From contig JBNGIS010035592.1 of the NCBI GenBank assembly GCA_049999725.1, positions 1 through 23,107 on the forward strand: 23,107 nucleotides of DNA, given 5' to 3'. Below the pieces are notes generated by a model. The model was not told where the DNA came from and ran no database searches. It saw nothing but the letters and a program-made list of their open reading frames with translations. The translations under genes and the position numbers were made by a program. This DNA comes from Haplomitrium mnioides. Lineage: Eukaryota; Marchantiophyta; Haplomitriopsida; Calobryales. Shown here piece after piece: positions 9,919-18,175 of this stretch (position 1 is its first letter; each line of letters opens with the position of its first letter).

Positions 9919-10272
9919 CTTGTCGTCGTTGAAGGTCGCTTGCTAATCCTTTGTAAAAACGTCCAACGGCTTCATCTCGTTGAAGCTTAATCTTTTCTTT
10001 GAAGCCTTGAAGAGGGTAATGCTACCTTTTGACTACACAAGTAGCTTGATGTGGGCTCTTTGCCCTTCTTGAATCATGGTTATTTGGACCAAAAGACCCA
10101 TGTTGAATTTTTCATCTTCATTAGCAAAAATGTAAAGGTGATCATCAATGTCTTTTATAGTTCCGCAACAAACTAGCCATTTGTAATCTAGTTTTTGTGG
10201 CTCTATAGTATTTAGAACATCCAAATACCTATAAGGCTTTTGGTTGAGCTGGTTTGGAAGCAGTGATGCCAT
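9919..10272 (-). pseudogene. Exon 1 of the four-exon pseudogene
   Basis: The exon starts at the first ATG after a pyrimidine-rich leader, about 175 bases past the TATA box, and ends at GACAAG|GTAAAC. It encodes MASLLPNQLNQKPYRYLDVL, TIEPQKLDYKWLVCCGTIKD, IDDHLYIFANEDEKFNMGLL, TMIQEGQRAHIKLLV, a TAG at 10035-10033, SKGSITLFKASKKRLSFNEM, a second TAG at 9945-9943 and QATFNDDK. The frame is otherwise open over 118 codons. No family is recognised. Both stops are consistent with former CAG codons. A longer frame with an upstream ATG at 10464 exists but would start inside the leader. Confidence 0.6.
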
Positions 10273-10445
10273 ATTCTTGAAAGTAAAAACTAGTAAAATT
10301 CGACAGCAAAAATGTAAGGAACAAAAGCTCAGAAAAAAAGGCTGAAAATGGAAAAATAATAAGAAATTGCGAAAGAGACAACAACAAGAAAAAAAACTGG
10401 AAAGTGAACTCACGACAATAGAAAGAAACTTTCCATTGTCGCTTC

Positions 10446-10534
10446 TTTTATACCAAAATTTCAAAAAATGATTCGCGAAGCTCTTTACACTTACGCAAGT
10501 TCATGTGGTCCAAAAAAGAAATTTAGTATATAAA
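10446..10534. promoter_or_regulatory. Two-way promoter with divergent TATA boxes
   Basis: A minus-strand TATAAAA (10452-10446) serves the four-exon pseudogene and a plus-strand TATATAAA (10527-10534) serves the divergent exon at 10712. The boxes are only about 75 bases apart, and each is followed by an AT- or CT-rich leader and a plausible first ATG. Confidence 0.55.
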
Positions 10535-10711
10535 CCATTGCTTGTTTTCATCTTTCCGATTTCTTTTTTTCATGTGCTTCACAAAAATTTCACAATTTTG
10601 TCGTTTTGTGAATTTTCTTCAAAAACATATATTCTTAGTAGGTCGTTCTTTGTTGAGAATATTTGTTAAAATAGCTTTTTTAAGTAGTTAATTTTTTATT
10701 GGTGTTTATCA

Positions 10712-10825
10712 ATGGATGGAGTTTTCAAAGGCAAAAAGAGGTTAGAATTTCAAGATTCATGTTGGCATAAAAGTGTTACTTTTGGTTGGCATCAAGAGAT
10801 TGTTTCAAATCGCAATCTTTTGGAG
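10712..10825 (+). pseudogene. First exon of a divergent gene, cut off by an LTR element
   Basis: The frame starts MDGVFKGKKRLEFQDSCWHK and continues VTFGWHQEIVSNRNLLE for 38 codons with no stop, then meets a strong donor, GAG|GTAAGC. It lies about 180 bases downstream of TATATAAA. The following intron contains a CCTATGCAGGCATAGG unit at about 10932 and then stops at the LTR boundary near 10960, so the rest of the gene has been displaced by more than 12 kb or lost. No family is recognised. The alternative is a simple 78-codon ORF reading through the donor. Confidence 0.45.
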
Positions 10826-10959
10826 GTAAGCGATGAAATACCCAAAGCGTCAAGTGTGATGGCAAGTATTATAAGGAAAAAGATGCATTTGTTGAATCAG
10901 ATAGCTCTACTCGAGAAGATCGAGCAAGTGAACCCTATGCAGGCATAGGATTGGGGACT

Positions 10960-11235
10960 TGTCGTACGCATACACATTGCTTACACAACTACATCGTCCA
11001 CACACATTGCATAACATCTACAAACATACAGTAGAGAATGACAAAATAGAAATCTACATAGAATAGTGTGATAACTATCGTGCACATACACATCTCTTAC
11101 ACAACTACATCGTCCACACACATTCCATGACATACATAGACATGCAACAGAGAATGACAAACAATTGAGCCTCATGCATATACAATGCATAAGACCCCAC
11201 AATCGCCCCATAGTTGGTGGTCAGGTCCCCTAACA
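10960..11235 (-). repeat. Probable 3' LTR of the methyltransferase-carrying gypsy element
   Basis: On the minus strand the stretch starts TGTTAGGGGACCTGACC (11235) and ends GCGTACGACA (10960), the TG...CA form of an LTR, just after the end of the pol gene. It contains two direct sub-repeats 116 bases apart (starting 10963 and 11079 on the plus strand, sharing TTACACAACTACATCGTCC). Beyond 10960 the sequence changes to the AT-rich intron. The second LTR is not in the window, so the ends are inferred. A purine-rich tract at 11307-11325 would instead suggest a start nearer 11300. Confidence 0.45.
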
Positions 11236-11371
11236 CTAACTAGCCATCTATCTTCTAGAAAATTGATATACACCTACTGATGCAAAGACTAGGAGGTCGG
11301 GTGCAATGGAGCCCCATCCTTCACCTCCTAAAATCTATATCAACCCTAGAACTCATTGGAAACTAGTTGTT

Positions 11372-11614
11372 CTATGAACAGTGAGGGCAAAGCCATGATC
11401 CGCTAGGAATAGCAACTAATAGAGGCGTCAAACATGATATACGCCATCCTCTAAAACACCTATCACAAATCAGTATAGTGGCTACTCCCTTAGAATAACC
11501 ATACAACATACACTTCAAACCTGCAAGAACTTGTGCCACGCTGGGATCTATAGTACCATCAATGTTCGAAAGGTGACAAGGTGCACAATTGCGCACATGA
11601 TCCTTCCAAACCAT
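11372..11614 (-). pseudogene. pol: PHD-finger-like module at the end of gypsy pol
   Basis: The 80-codon minus-strand frame reads VWKDHVRNCAPCHLSNIDG, then LKCMLYGYSKGVATILICDR, CFRGWRISCLTPLLVAIPSG and SWLCPHC, then a stop. The CDRC-x2-GW-x3-CLTPxL-x5-GxWxCPxC layout is that of a PHD zinc finger, a reader of histone H3 tails. Two ligand positions are lost here: one Cys in CMLY and the His that normally follows GW, now Arg. It follows the integrase C-terminal domain, from which it is separated by a frameshift, and ends pol. PHD fingers at the end of gypsy pol are known to me from some plant and algal elements. Confidence 0.75.
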
Positions 11615-11631
11615 GTCATCACGTCCTCCAA

Positions 11632-12800
11632 CTACAAAACTCCCAAAGGCAATACCTCACATACTCGTAGAATTTGGCGCCCAACAGTGACATCAAGTGT
11701 TGTGGGTGTTGTTTGTTGCAAATAAACATAATCACCAAGATGAAACCTTTGAATCTTGGTGCGATATCTCCCTCCACGTATGCTAGAATATCGTAAAGTG
11801 TCATGATATTGAGCAATTGCAAGGTTTTCAAATGCCATGGGCATGACTCTCTCAAACACCCATGCTCTATCTGAACACACCTACACCCAAACATTTGGAT
11901 CATCCAAATCTACAACCATAGTGACATCACATTGAATAGAAGAAGGTAAATCAAGTTCCCTCCCATATAAGAAAGAATAAGGTGAAAAAGATGCCAATGA
12001 TGCTTGCTTACTGAATCTGTAACTTATTGCAAGCCACTTTAACTGGAGATCCCAATCCCCATGGTGACTAGCTTGCAAGCCATACTTGCGCAATGCTCTC
12101 TTCACCATTTGAACCACTCGCTCAGCCAATCTATCTGCCTCAAGATGATCTCTAGATGTAGTATGGTGATCAATGAGAGCTTGCTCACACAAAACTTCAA
12201 ACTCACCTCAAAATTCCGTACCCTAATCTGTCAACACTTTGGCATGTGTTCTAAATTGACTAAGAACTTGGTCCAAGAAAGTGAGAGCCACCCCTCTACT
12301 GGTCTTGTCTGGCAAGGCTACCAACTCAATCCACTTGGTGAAATGCTATACCATCACCAACACATACCTATTGTGCCTCTGGGTCAAGGGCAAGGGACTT
12401 GGAAAATCCAAACTCCAATGATATCCCAAACCCATGATAGGTAGTGGCTGCAATTGAGGAGTGGGAGCATTAAAAAATCCTCGAACTCAATGGTACACCA
12501 CGCACTTGGCGACCCACTTCTACACATCAATGTTCATGCCCCTCTACCAATACTATGTATGCAATAAACTATAGGTGCGCTTCAACCCAAAATGCCCCAA
12601 CTCCTCATGGGTATGGCCCACCAGTGCAAGATGTTGCATTGGCTTAGGCACAACAAGTACCTTCTCGTCAACCTAGACATGCAAAGTTTGAGCCCCTTCC
12701 TATCATAACCTCTTAGCTTGCTGCTGAACTCTATCTCTCTCCTTGGCATCAAGTTATCCACTCAAAAAACCTTTGCGTAGATACTCTAGCACATGCCCAT
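11632..12800 (-). pseudogene. pol: Ty3/gypsy integrase (zinc domain, DDE core, C-terminal domain)
   Basis: One minus-strand frame runs through about 390 codons with a dozen stops, mostly TAG. In order: H2C2-type zinc region (LALVGHTHEELGHFGLKR, then KWVAKCVVYH, where the last Cys is lost); first catalytic Asp in YHWSLDFPSPLPLTQ; second Asp in THAKVLTD followed by a TAG and GTEF; the Glu in HLEADRLAERVVQMVKRALR; then YSFLYGRELDLPSSIQ; and a C-terminal domain RFHLGDYVYLQQTTPTTLD ending at 11632. All three catalytic residues (D, D, E) are still present. It is contiguous with RNase H upstream and the PHD module downstream. Confidence 0.85.
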
Positions 12801-12880
12801 TATTGTGAATATCTTGATCCAAGTTAGAATCCTCAACTGTGTCTCTTGTTGAGGTCTCAACAACAAATCTCTCTACAAGG

Positions 12881-13336
12881 TTAGCCACCAATCCACTCCA
12901 AGCTAGCATTCAAGAAAGGAAGGCAGATATCTGCATGCCAACTCGACACCATCTCCTCATCGGACTCCTCATGCCAACGTGCACCATTCTCACCATGCTC
13001 GCTAGTGGATGGATTATGGCTCAATCCATCTACATCCAACTTAGTCGTATCTGGCCTATCAACCACCTGAAAGTCGTACTTCTGCAACAACAACGCCCAC
13101 TTGGCAAGTTTTCCTATGAGTTTATCAGATTCCATCAACCATTTGAGGGGTTGATGATCTGTAACCAAAGTGAATAGAGTACCAAACAAATAACAACAAA
13201 AGTGTGCCACAACCCACAATGCTGCCAAGCACTCTCCTTGATATGAACTATACTTAGCCTCAACCAAATTATTTGATATGCTCACAAAGACTACCACAAA
13301 CTCTTCTCCCTTCTCATCCTTTTGGGTCAGCACCAC
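12881..13336 (-). pseudogene. pol: Ty3/gypsy RNase H
   Basis: The longest clean pol frame: VVFVSISNNLVEAKYSSYQG, ECLAALWVVAHFCCYLFGT, FTLVTDHQPLKWLMESDKL, GKLAKWALLLQKYDFQVVD, then DGLSHNP. The Glu in QGECLAAL and the Asp in VTDHQPL fit RNase H active-site positions of Ty3/gypsy pol. The frame starts in LTQKDEKGEEF, just past the RT-RNase H linker, which is in another frame. It ends at 12881 after a stretch between RNase H and integrase that has no domain. Confidence 0.88.
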
Positions 13337-13339
13337 TCC

Positions 13340-13672
13340 TAGCCTTGCTCTACTCCAATTTGCATGAAGCTGAAAGGTCTCATTGCAAGAGGTTTCCTCA
13401 AAATAGGTGCAGAAGGAAATCTACCTTTCAACTTTTGGAAGACCCTCTCATGGTCTTCATCTCAAATCCATTCCTGATCCATCTTGGTGAGCATGGTCAA
13501 GGGTTTGGCAATTTGGCTGAAACCTTTCAGTCTTGAAAGAATTTTCACTTGCCTAGATGCAGCTTCAACCCATGTATCTTGAGCTTTTTGAACACCAGTT
13601 GTAGATGCCTTCGGTGCTCGTCCACATGTGTCAAATAAACTAGAATATCGTTGTGTCCTGGCCTGAATCAAC
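13340..13672 (-). pseudogene. pol: Ty3/gypsy reverse transcriptase remnant with internal deletions
   Basis: Pieces in two frames read VYLTHVDEHRRHLQLVFKKL and HGLKLHLGK (the part just after the YxDD box), then SRLKGFSQIAKPLTMLTKMD and HERVFQKLKGRFPSAPIL (thumb and linker to RNase H). The fingers, the YxDD catalytic box and the FLGLxxYYRRF segment are missing. The remnant begins directly where the methyltransferase domain ends (near 13672), so a deletion has joined the two, or the RT N-terminal half decayed beyond recognition. It cannot have made an active polymerase. Confidence 0.75.
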
Positions 13673-14540
13673 CCTCTCTCCACCACACTATCAACCCTTT
13701 CTCTCTCATCAACATTAGGTTCCACCAGCTCTGCAAGGATGCATCCCAAATAAGACCAATGCCTCTTGCCCAAAATGCATAAGACGTAGGATGACTCATC
13801 AGTGTGGGCAATGCTCCATAAGGTTGACCTACTATGTTGACTAACGCCAATGGTGGGCGGTCAGCATAAAGTACCCTTTGAGCGTGACATCCCACATCCA
13901 AAATATCATTCGCAATAGCACTTGGTGATCTCATAATCCAATCATAAGCTCTCTTCAGCACCTCAGTAGGTAGCATGTTAGTCCACCATAATCATGGCCG
14001 GTGTGCTCGTGATCCTATTTGTGTGGCATCCAACAATACGGCATGCCCAATCCAAGACCGCACCTGATAAACACTCTCCACCAAGCGTTGGCAACTATCT
14101 CTCAATATAGGCACATTCTCCAAGATATACGCAAGAAGTGGTACCTAATGGAGTTGGAGATGGCGTAGAATCCTCAGCATCTTCCAAAACAATTTTGAGC
14201 AAGGGTCTCACATTCCTTGGCCCAAACCAGCCCTCCATTGGCCCTGACATGGTCATCCTACAATCAACAAATCAACATGCCCCACTTTAGCTAAGTGGTC
14301 CACTCTCATCAATAAGATATTGGCCATCAATGCATGCAGATAACCTCTCACTGCACTAATTGAAAGCAATCATGGAAAGTACTCAACCATCAGCGCCACA
14401 TACCTCAAGAAGATTTTGCGGGCAATCTCATCCTTCTCCACATACAAATACCGCCATGTTGGAATCCTTGCCTAGAGCACAACAGCTAACCCTATATTGA
14501 TGCCTCCAAACAACTCCAACAAACAAATACCATCAATGGG
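13672..14540 (-). pseudogene. C5-cytosine DNA methyltransferase domain inside gypsy pol
   Basis: A minus-strand frame continuous with the protease/linker reads GICLLELFGGINIGLAVVL (motif I, S-adenosylmethionine binding, Leu codon at 14519); RYLYVEKDEIARKIF (motif II-like); GHVDLLIVG, a stop and PCQGQWRAGLGQG (motif IV, catalytic Cys in the codon at 14249-14247); SKLFWKMLRILRHLQ; AYILENVPILRD (motif VI ENV, 14120-14112); LLDATQIGSRAHRP, a stop and LWWTN (motif VIII); then SHPTSYAFWARGIGLIWD and ERERV-type residues (motif X region). The motif order is that of DNMT-type enzymes that methylate DNA cytosine. Six in-frame stops (TAG, TGA) inactivate it. It lies after the retroviral-type protease and before RT in the same orientation. 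Family assignment within DNMTs is open. Confidence 0.85.
13980..14471 (-). other. Methyltransferase core between first stop and motif VIII
   Basis: This part holds all catalytic motifs of the methyltransferase but is broken by TAG or TGA at six places, so no single long reading frame shows it. It is listed because an ORF-only annotation would leave this stretch empty. The catalytic PC pair, ENV and RAHRP are all preserved. Confidence 0.75.
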
Positions 14541-15484
14541 ATACTGCCATGAAATCGACATAATATCCAATGGTGAAAGATCTACATGTCCAGATGTGAC
14601 AGAACCATCTAGTGTAGGACATGGCGCAAATGCATCCTGCCAAGCATCCTCAACCAACCTGGACATTTGTACCTGCCACAACCTCTCCTTACTTCCACTC
14701 ACAGGAATCACCTCACTTGACGACGATGATGTTGGCCTTGTAGCCTCTGAATACACCTCATCAATAGAAGGAATATCGGTTGCATGTGCATTCCCCTCCA
14801 ACAAGTCAGAGTGGTTGGTGATAACCTCACAAAATACTGATAATGCCATAGGCTGAGATAGTAGACCCCCAACTGGTCCATTGAATTTGATATGTAACCT
14901 GCTCAATCGTACCTCTCCAGATTGCCATCCAAGTCGATAGGACACTAACTTGTCCCAAAAAGCAATAGTGAACCCCATGAGATATAACACCATACACCAC
15001 ACCAAAACATTATAAGACTTAGCCTTGGTAAGTATTGCTTGAGCACTCACATATGAGCTATATGTGGGATGATCATCTTGCATTCTAAGCTTGATCTCTT
15101 CTTGTGTGATGTGTTGCGTGGGTAAAGGTCCTCCTAGTGAAGTCTGGATTGGAAAAAGGCAGATCTCCACATCTTCGGGCCTCAGTCCCAACTCCTATAC
15201 AGCTAACTTGTATAGCTTCAACGTATGTGCACCTGTGTCCAATAATACTCTAGTTGGCATGTGCACCATATTTGAAGGACCAACAAATCGGAAGATACCA
15301 CTCCGATTGTCGATAAACACCATATTGGGTCTGAATCTCGTCCTCTCAATTGTTGGTCGGGCTGATAACTCCATCAGCCAGGCCGCAACAACATGTCATG
15401 TCTCACCTCCAGATGTAGAGGCACTTGCGTTGGCTGCTCTACTCATAGGTCTCACTTCCATCTTGGAAGTAGCATCTTGAGTCC
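14541..15484 (-). pseudogene. pol: Retrotransposon aspartic protease and linker before the methyltransferase
   Basis: One frame from about 15480 to 14472 with two stops (TGA near 15396, TAG at 15194-15192). It reads MEVRPMSRAANASASTSGG, RFRPNMVFIDNRSGIFRF, then RVLLDTGAHTLKLYKLAV, the retropepsin active site (Asp at 15239-15237), then LGLRPEDVEICLFPIQTSLG and, further on, SYNVLVWCMVLYLMGFTI, which fits the second half of a protease fold. A linker of about 140 residues with a Ser run (RPTSSSSSEVIPVSG) leads into motif I of the methyltransferase with no frame change. At 15498 the frame is cut by insertion of the next LTR element, so gag and the 5' LTR are outside the window. Confidence 0.75.
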
Positions 15485-15948
15485 TCCCACATAATGTGTG
15501 TCAGCCGGTAGTTTGGAGCACTAAGGCTGAACGCACGAAATCGGAAGCACCACTGGCCACATTGTTCCCTTTGCAAGTGTGAAGGCCCTCAGGAACAGCT
15601 GATTACCTCAAACAGCTGTTAAGAGCAGGGTGCATGAGTCCTGGGAGGGAAACAGGACCATGGAGGAGGAGGAAGAAGAAGGGATCAGCAACAATGAAGC
15701 CCGAAGGCACTCCAAAGGAAGGCAGATCGCGGGGGTCCTGCAGCGGCCACAAAACTGGGAAACAAGCATCAGGAGCTGACAAGGAGGAGGTGAGATCTTC
15801 ACGAGGGCGAACAAGGCCAGGGAAGAGGGACGCCTCGATCCCGCAAGCAAGAGCGAGCCCTGCAGAGGCCGATCGAACGATCCGTCCAAGTCGGTAAGTC
15901 CTGGCGAAAGAGTGAAGTCCTCGAGAGGTCCCGCAAGATTCCACGGAA

Positions 15949-17216
15949 ACGTGGCGTCTCCAGAGCCTTCGCGGGATTCCACGGACTACGTGGCAGTGCC
16001 AGGAGGCCCGTGGATCTGCGGAAAGACGCCTCCCTAAGTGGGGAGCCCACTTAATGGGGTTCCGAAGCGTCTTCCGACGTGGGGAACCCGGTTAAGCGGG
16101 ATCCGTGAGGAACCCTACAGGGAAGGAAGGAAAGGAGCTCGAAACATCGACTTATCGCGGGCCTGGCCGAAGGAAATCGAGAAGTACCGGAAGGGCGATA
16201 TATCGGAGATCCAAGAGGAGGAAGAGCGCAGAAGCCGAAGGGGCGACCTAGCGCAGATTCGCCAAAGAGAAAACAAAGAGGATAGTCGAAAGGGGGACTG
16301 ATCCCTGATCTGACCGAACAAGGATGAGTGAAGGCGAAAAGGCGACTTGTCGACAAACTGGTTCGAACGACGCGCATGAGTGGTGAAGCGGTGACTCAGT
16401 GCAGACTGTCCAATGGGAAGAAGGCTGAGCCAGAAGGGCAATATGGCGCCTATCTGGTGGGGGGAAACGAAGGGCACGACAAAATCACGATATGTCGGCA
16501 AATCGGCGAGCGAGATGAGAGCGGCCGAAAAACAAAGCTAATGCCAGTGCGACCGACGGAGGAGGCACCGGCGCCGAAAAGGGGACACTTCACCGCTTTG
16601 GCATCCAGAAAGGTAAAAGTTCGACGGGAGGCGGCAGAAAGTTCGAAAGGGGCGAACGGTCCGAAAGGGCATAGTAGTTCTTATAGCGAGCTTTCCGAAG
16701 TGTAACGGAGCTAACCTCAAGCGCGAGCAGTTCTTACTTCGAAGGTACGTCGAAACGGCAACATCGACACCGTTCTTGTTCGGCGAGCGCAGGGAGTCCG
16801 CGGGAGGGCTTCGGAGACGTGGCGCACTGAGGAGCCGGGAGGCGTTTTCCGAAGGTCAACTTCGGAAGAAGGGGCCGCGCGACGGTCCGCCTACCCCTTT
16901 GCGGGGTGGCGTCGGACGGCGTCCTTCGGATGACGTGGCGTCTTGGGAAGCGCGCAGGGTTCCGTGGGTCAACATCAGAAGGAGGTCTGCACGGCGGTCC
17001 GCCTATCCCTTTGCGGGGCGGCGTCGGACGGCGGCCTTCGGAAGACGTGGCGACCCCAGGGGCCCCAAGGCATTTCACGGGACACGCGGCGCTTGGAGAG
17101 AAGTTCACTCGACCTCGGGCAGCGTACGAGTCAAATACGGAAGGAGAAGTTAGCGCGGCGGTCCGCCTACCCCTTTGCGGGGCGGTGTCGGACGGCGGTG
17201 CAGCGGACGACGTGGC
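15949..17216 (+). promoter_or_regulatory. Six ACGTGGC (ABRE/G-box-like) motifs in LTR U3
   Basis: ACGTGGC occurs at 15949, 15988, 16817, 16933, 17045 and 17210, all on the same strand and all upstream of the TATA box at 17555. This is the core of the abscisic-acid response element bound by plant bZIP factors. A related ACGTGGG lies near 16077. Function is inferred from motif and position. Confidence 0.5.
16035..16053. other. Hairpin in LTR, 8-bp stem with 3-nt loop
   Basis: TAAGTGGG-GAG-CCCACTTA is followed at once by two more paired segments (GGTTCC...GGAACC and CCCG-GTTAAG-CGGG) up to about 16098. The whole cluster is unchanged between the two LTRs although their neighbourhood differs. Confidence 0.5.
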
Positions 17217-17217
17217 G
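16881..17217 (+). repeat. Triplicated GC-rich module in LTR U3
   Basis: Copies at 16881-16940, 16991-17052 and 17157-17217 share GGTCCGCCTACCCCTTTGCG, GGGCGGCGTCGGACGGCG and end in GACGTGGCG. Each can fold on itself (GTCCGCC with GGCG/GGAC, CCCC with GGGG). They are probably promoter sub-repeats of the LTR. Confidence 0.75.
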
Positions 17218-17554
17218 CAAGGAGGAGAAAGAGGTATCTACGGGGGAATCTTAGGAGATTCCTTGTAGCTGGTTCCGTGGGGCACTTCGGAAGTCGACTC
17301 CGAAGGCCTCTTCGGACCTGTTTCTGCAGGAATCTGCGGAATCTCTTCCCGTCAGATTCCTCGTGGCTCTTCTTCCAAGTTACCGTTGTCCTTGGATTTT
17401 CTTCGACCAACTGCTGGACACGCGGCACTTGCTCCCATCCCGTGGGAACGGGATTACCTACAGTGAAGCCACGCGTCGTCGTTCCCTGTTTCGAGCCAAC
17501 GGCAATAACGACTATTCATCGGATCTGGTGTCGGGGGACAACGCGCGAGGGAAG

Positions 17555-17561
17555 TATATAT
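17555..17561 (+). promoter_or_regulatory. TATA box candidate of the LTR promoter
   Basis: TATATAT is the only AT-rich core-promoter match in the GC-rich first 2 kb of the LTR. It lies downstream of the ACGTGGC cluster, as expected for the U3 end. Confidence 0.5.
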
Positions 17562-17636
17562 TGTTTGTCTTCTAAATTCTTCGGGTTGATGCACATGCAA
17601 TCTCAAGGCGCGGGGCGACTGCATGCGAAGGGGAAT

Positions 17637-18175
17637 CGCAACGTCGGGGGGTTGGGATCTGAATTCACTGAGAAGACAACGTGAAGCATGGGTACTCGCT
17701 CAAGGGGAATCGGAGGATTTAGAGGAGGACTGGGGGGAGACCCAGGTGACCTCATCCTTGCAGGCGGACCAGGGCGGAGGGTTATTGATACATTGTTTTT
17801 GATTGTATTCTAGTCAGTCTGGACTTCGGGAGAGGCCACCATGGGAGGACTTGGGGTCGTCTCTACATTCTCTGTGTAGAAGCATCACGACTTGAGGACA
17901 AGGAAACCGCAACGAGGGGCGGCTGGAGCGGGAATTCAGTGAGGAGCTACGTGAAGCAGGGGTACTCGCTCAAGGGGAACTGGAGGATTTAGAGGAGGAC
18001 TGGGGGGAGACCCATGTGACCTCATCCTTGCAGGCGGACCAGGGAGGAGGGTTACTGATACATAGCTTCGAAGGGATTCTTGCCAGTTATGACTTCGGGA
18101 GAGGCCGCCAAGTGAGGAGCTTGAGGTTGTCTTTGCCGTTCCTTGTGCGTGAGCATCAGCCCAGAGTGTTCGAGG
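17637..18175 (+). repeat. 271-bp tandem duplication in the LTR
   Basis: The copies 17637-17908 and 17909-18175 share long blocks such as GGGTACTCGCTCAAGGGGAA, GGAGGATTTAGAGGAGGACT and ACCTCATCCTTGCAGGCGGA. They diverge at their ends. No coding potential is seen. Confidence 0.75.

Larger units (their letters stand above)
6471..10272 (-). pseudogene. Unrecognised four-exon pseudogene with nuclear-localisation-like segments
   Basis: This is a whole gene structure on the minus strand: TATA at 10452-10446, ATG at 10272, exons 10272-9919, 9669-8199, 7793-7209 and about 7113-6471, and an AATAAA at 6454. Introns 1 and 2 have good donors and acceptors (AAG|GTAAAC to TTCTTCAG, TTA|GTAAGT to CTTGTCTAG) and the reading phase is kept across them. 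The protein would be roughly 950 residues. I recognise no domain. Visible features are a Lys/Pro-rich segment in exon 2 with two basic clusters, an acidic stretch (SSSDKEEES), and helical segments in exons 3 and 4. About twenty in-frame stops (mostly TAG or TGA where Gln, Arg or Trp codons are likely) and several frameshifts mark it as a pseudogene. It may be an accessory gene of the DUF7869-like transposon on the same strand, or a dead host gene. Confidence 0.6.

Noticed and set aside
6471-10272. TAG stops corrected by U-to-C RNA editing
   Set aside because: Such editing is known in fern and hornwort organelles, but introns, TATA and poly(A) signals and frameshifts point to a nuclear pseudogene.
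10033-10464. 143-codon minus-strand frame starting at 10464
   Set aside because: The first 64 codons are a T-rich leader just after the TATA box. The start at 10272 fits better.
12061-12444. Plus-strand 127-codon frame
   Set aside because: It is the shadow of the integrase on the minus strand.
15603-17428. Many overlapping Arg/Pro-rich frames on both strands, some repeated in the 3' LTR
   Set aside because: They lie in GC-rich LTR sequence with few stops by composition. No domain is visible and frames overlap on both strands.
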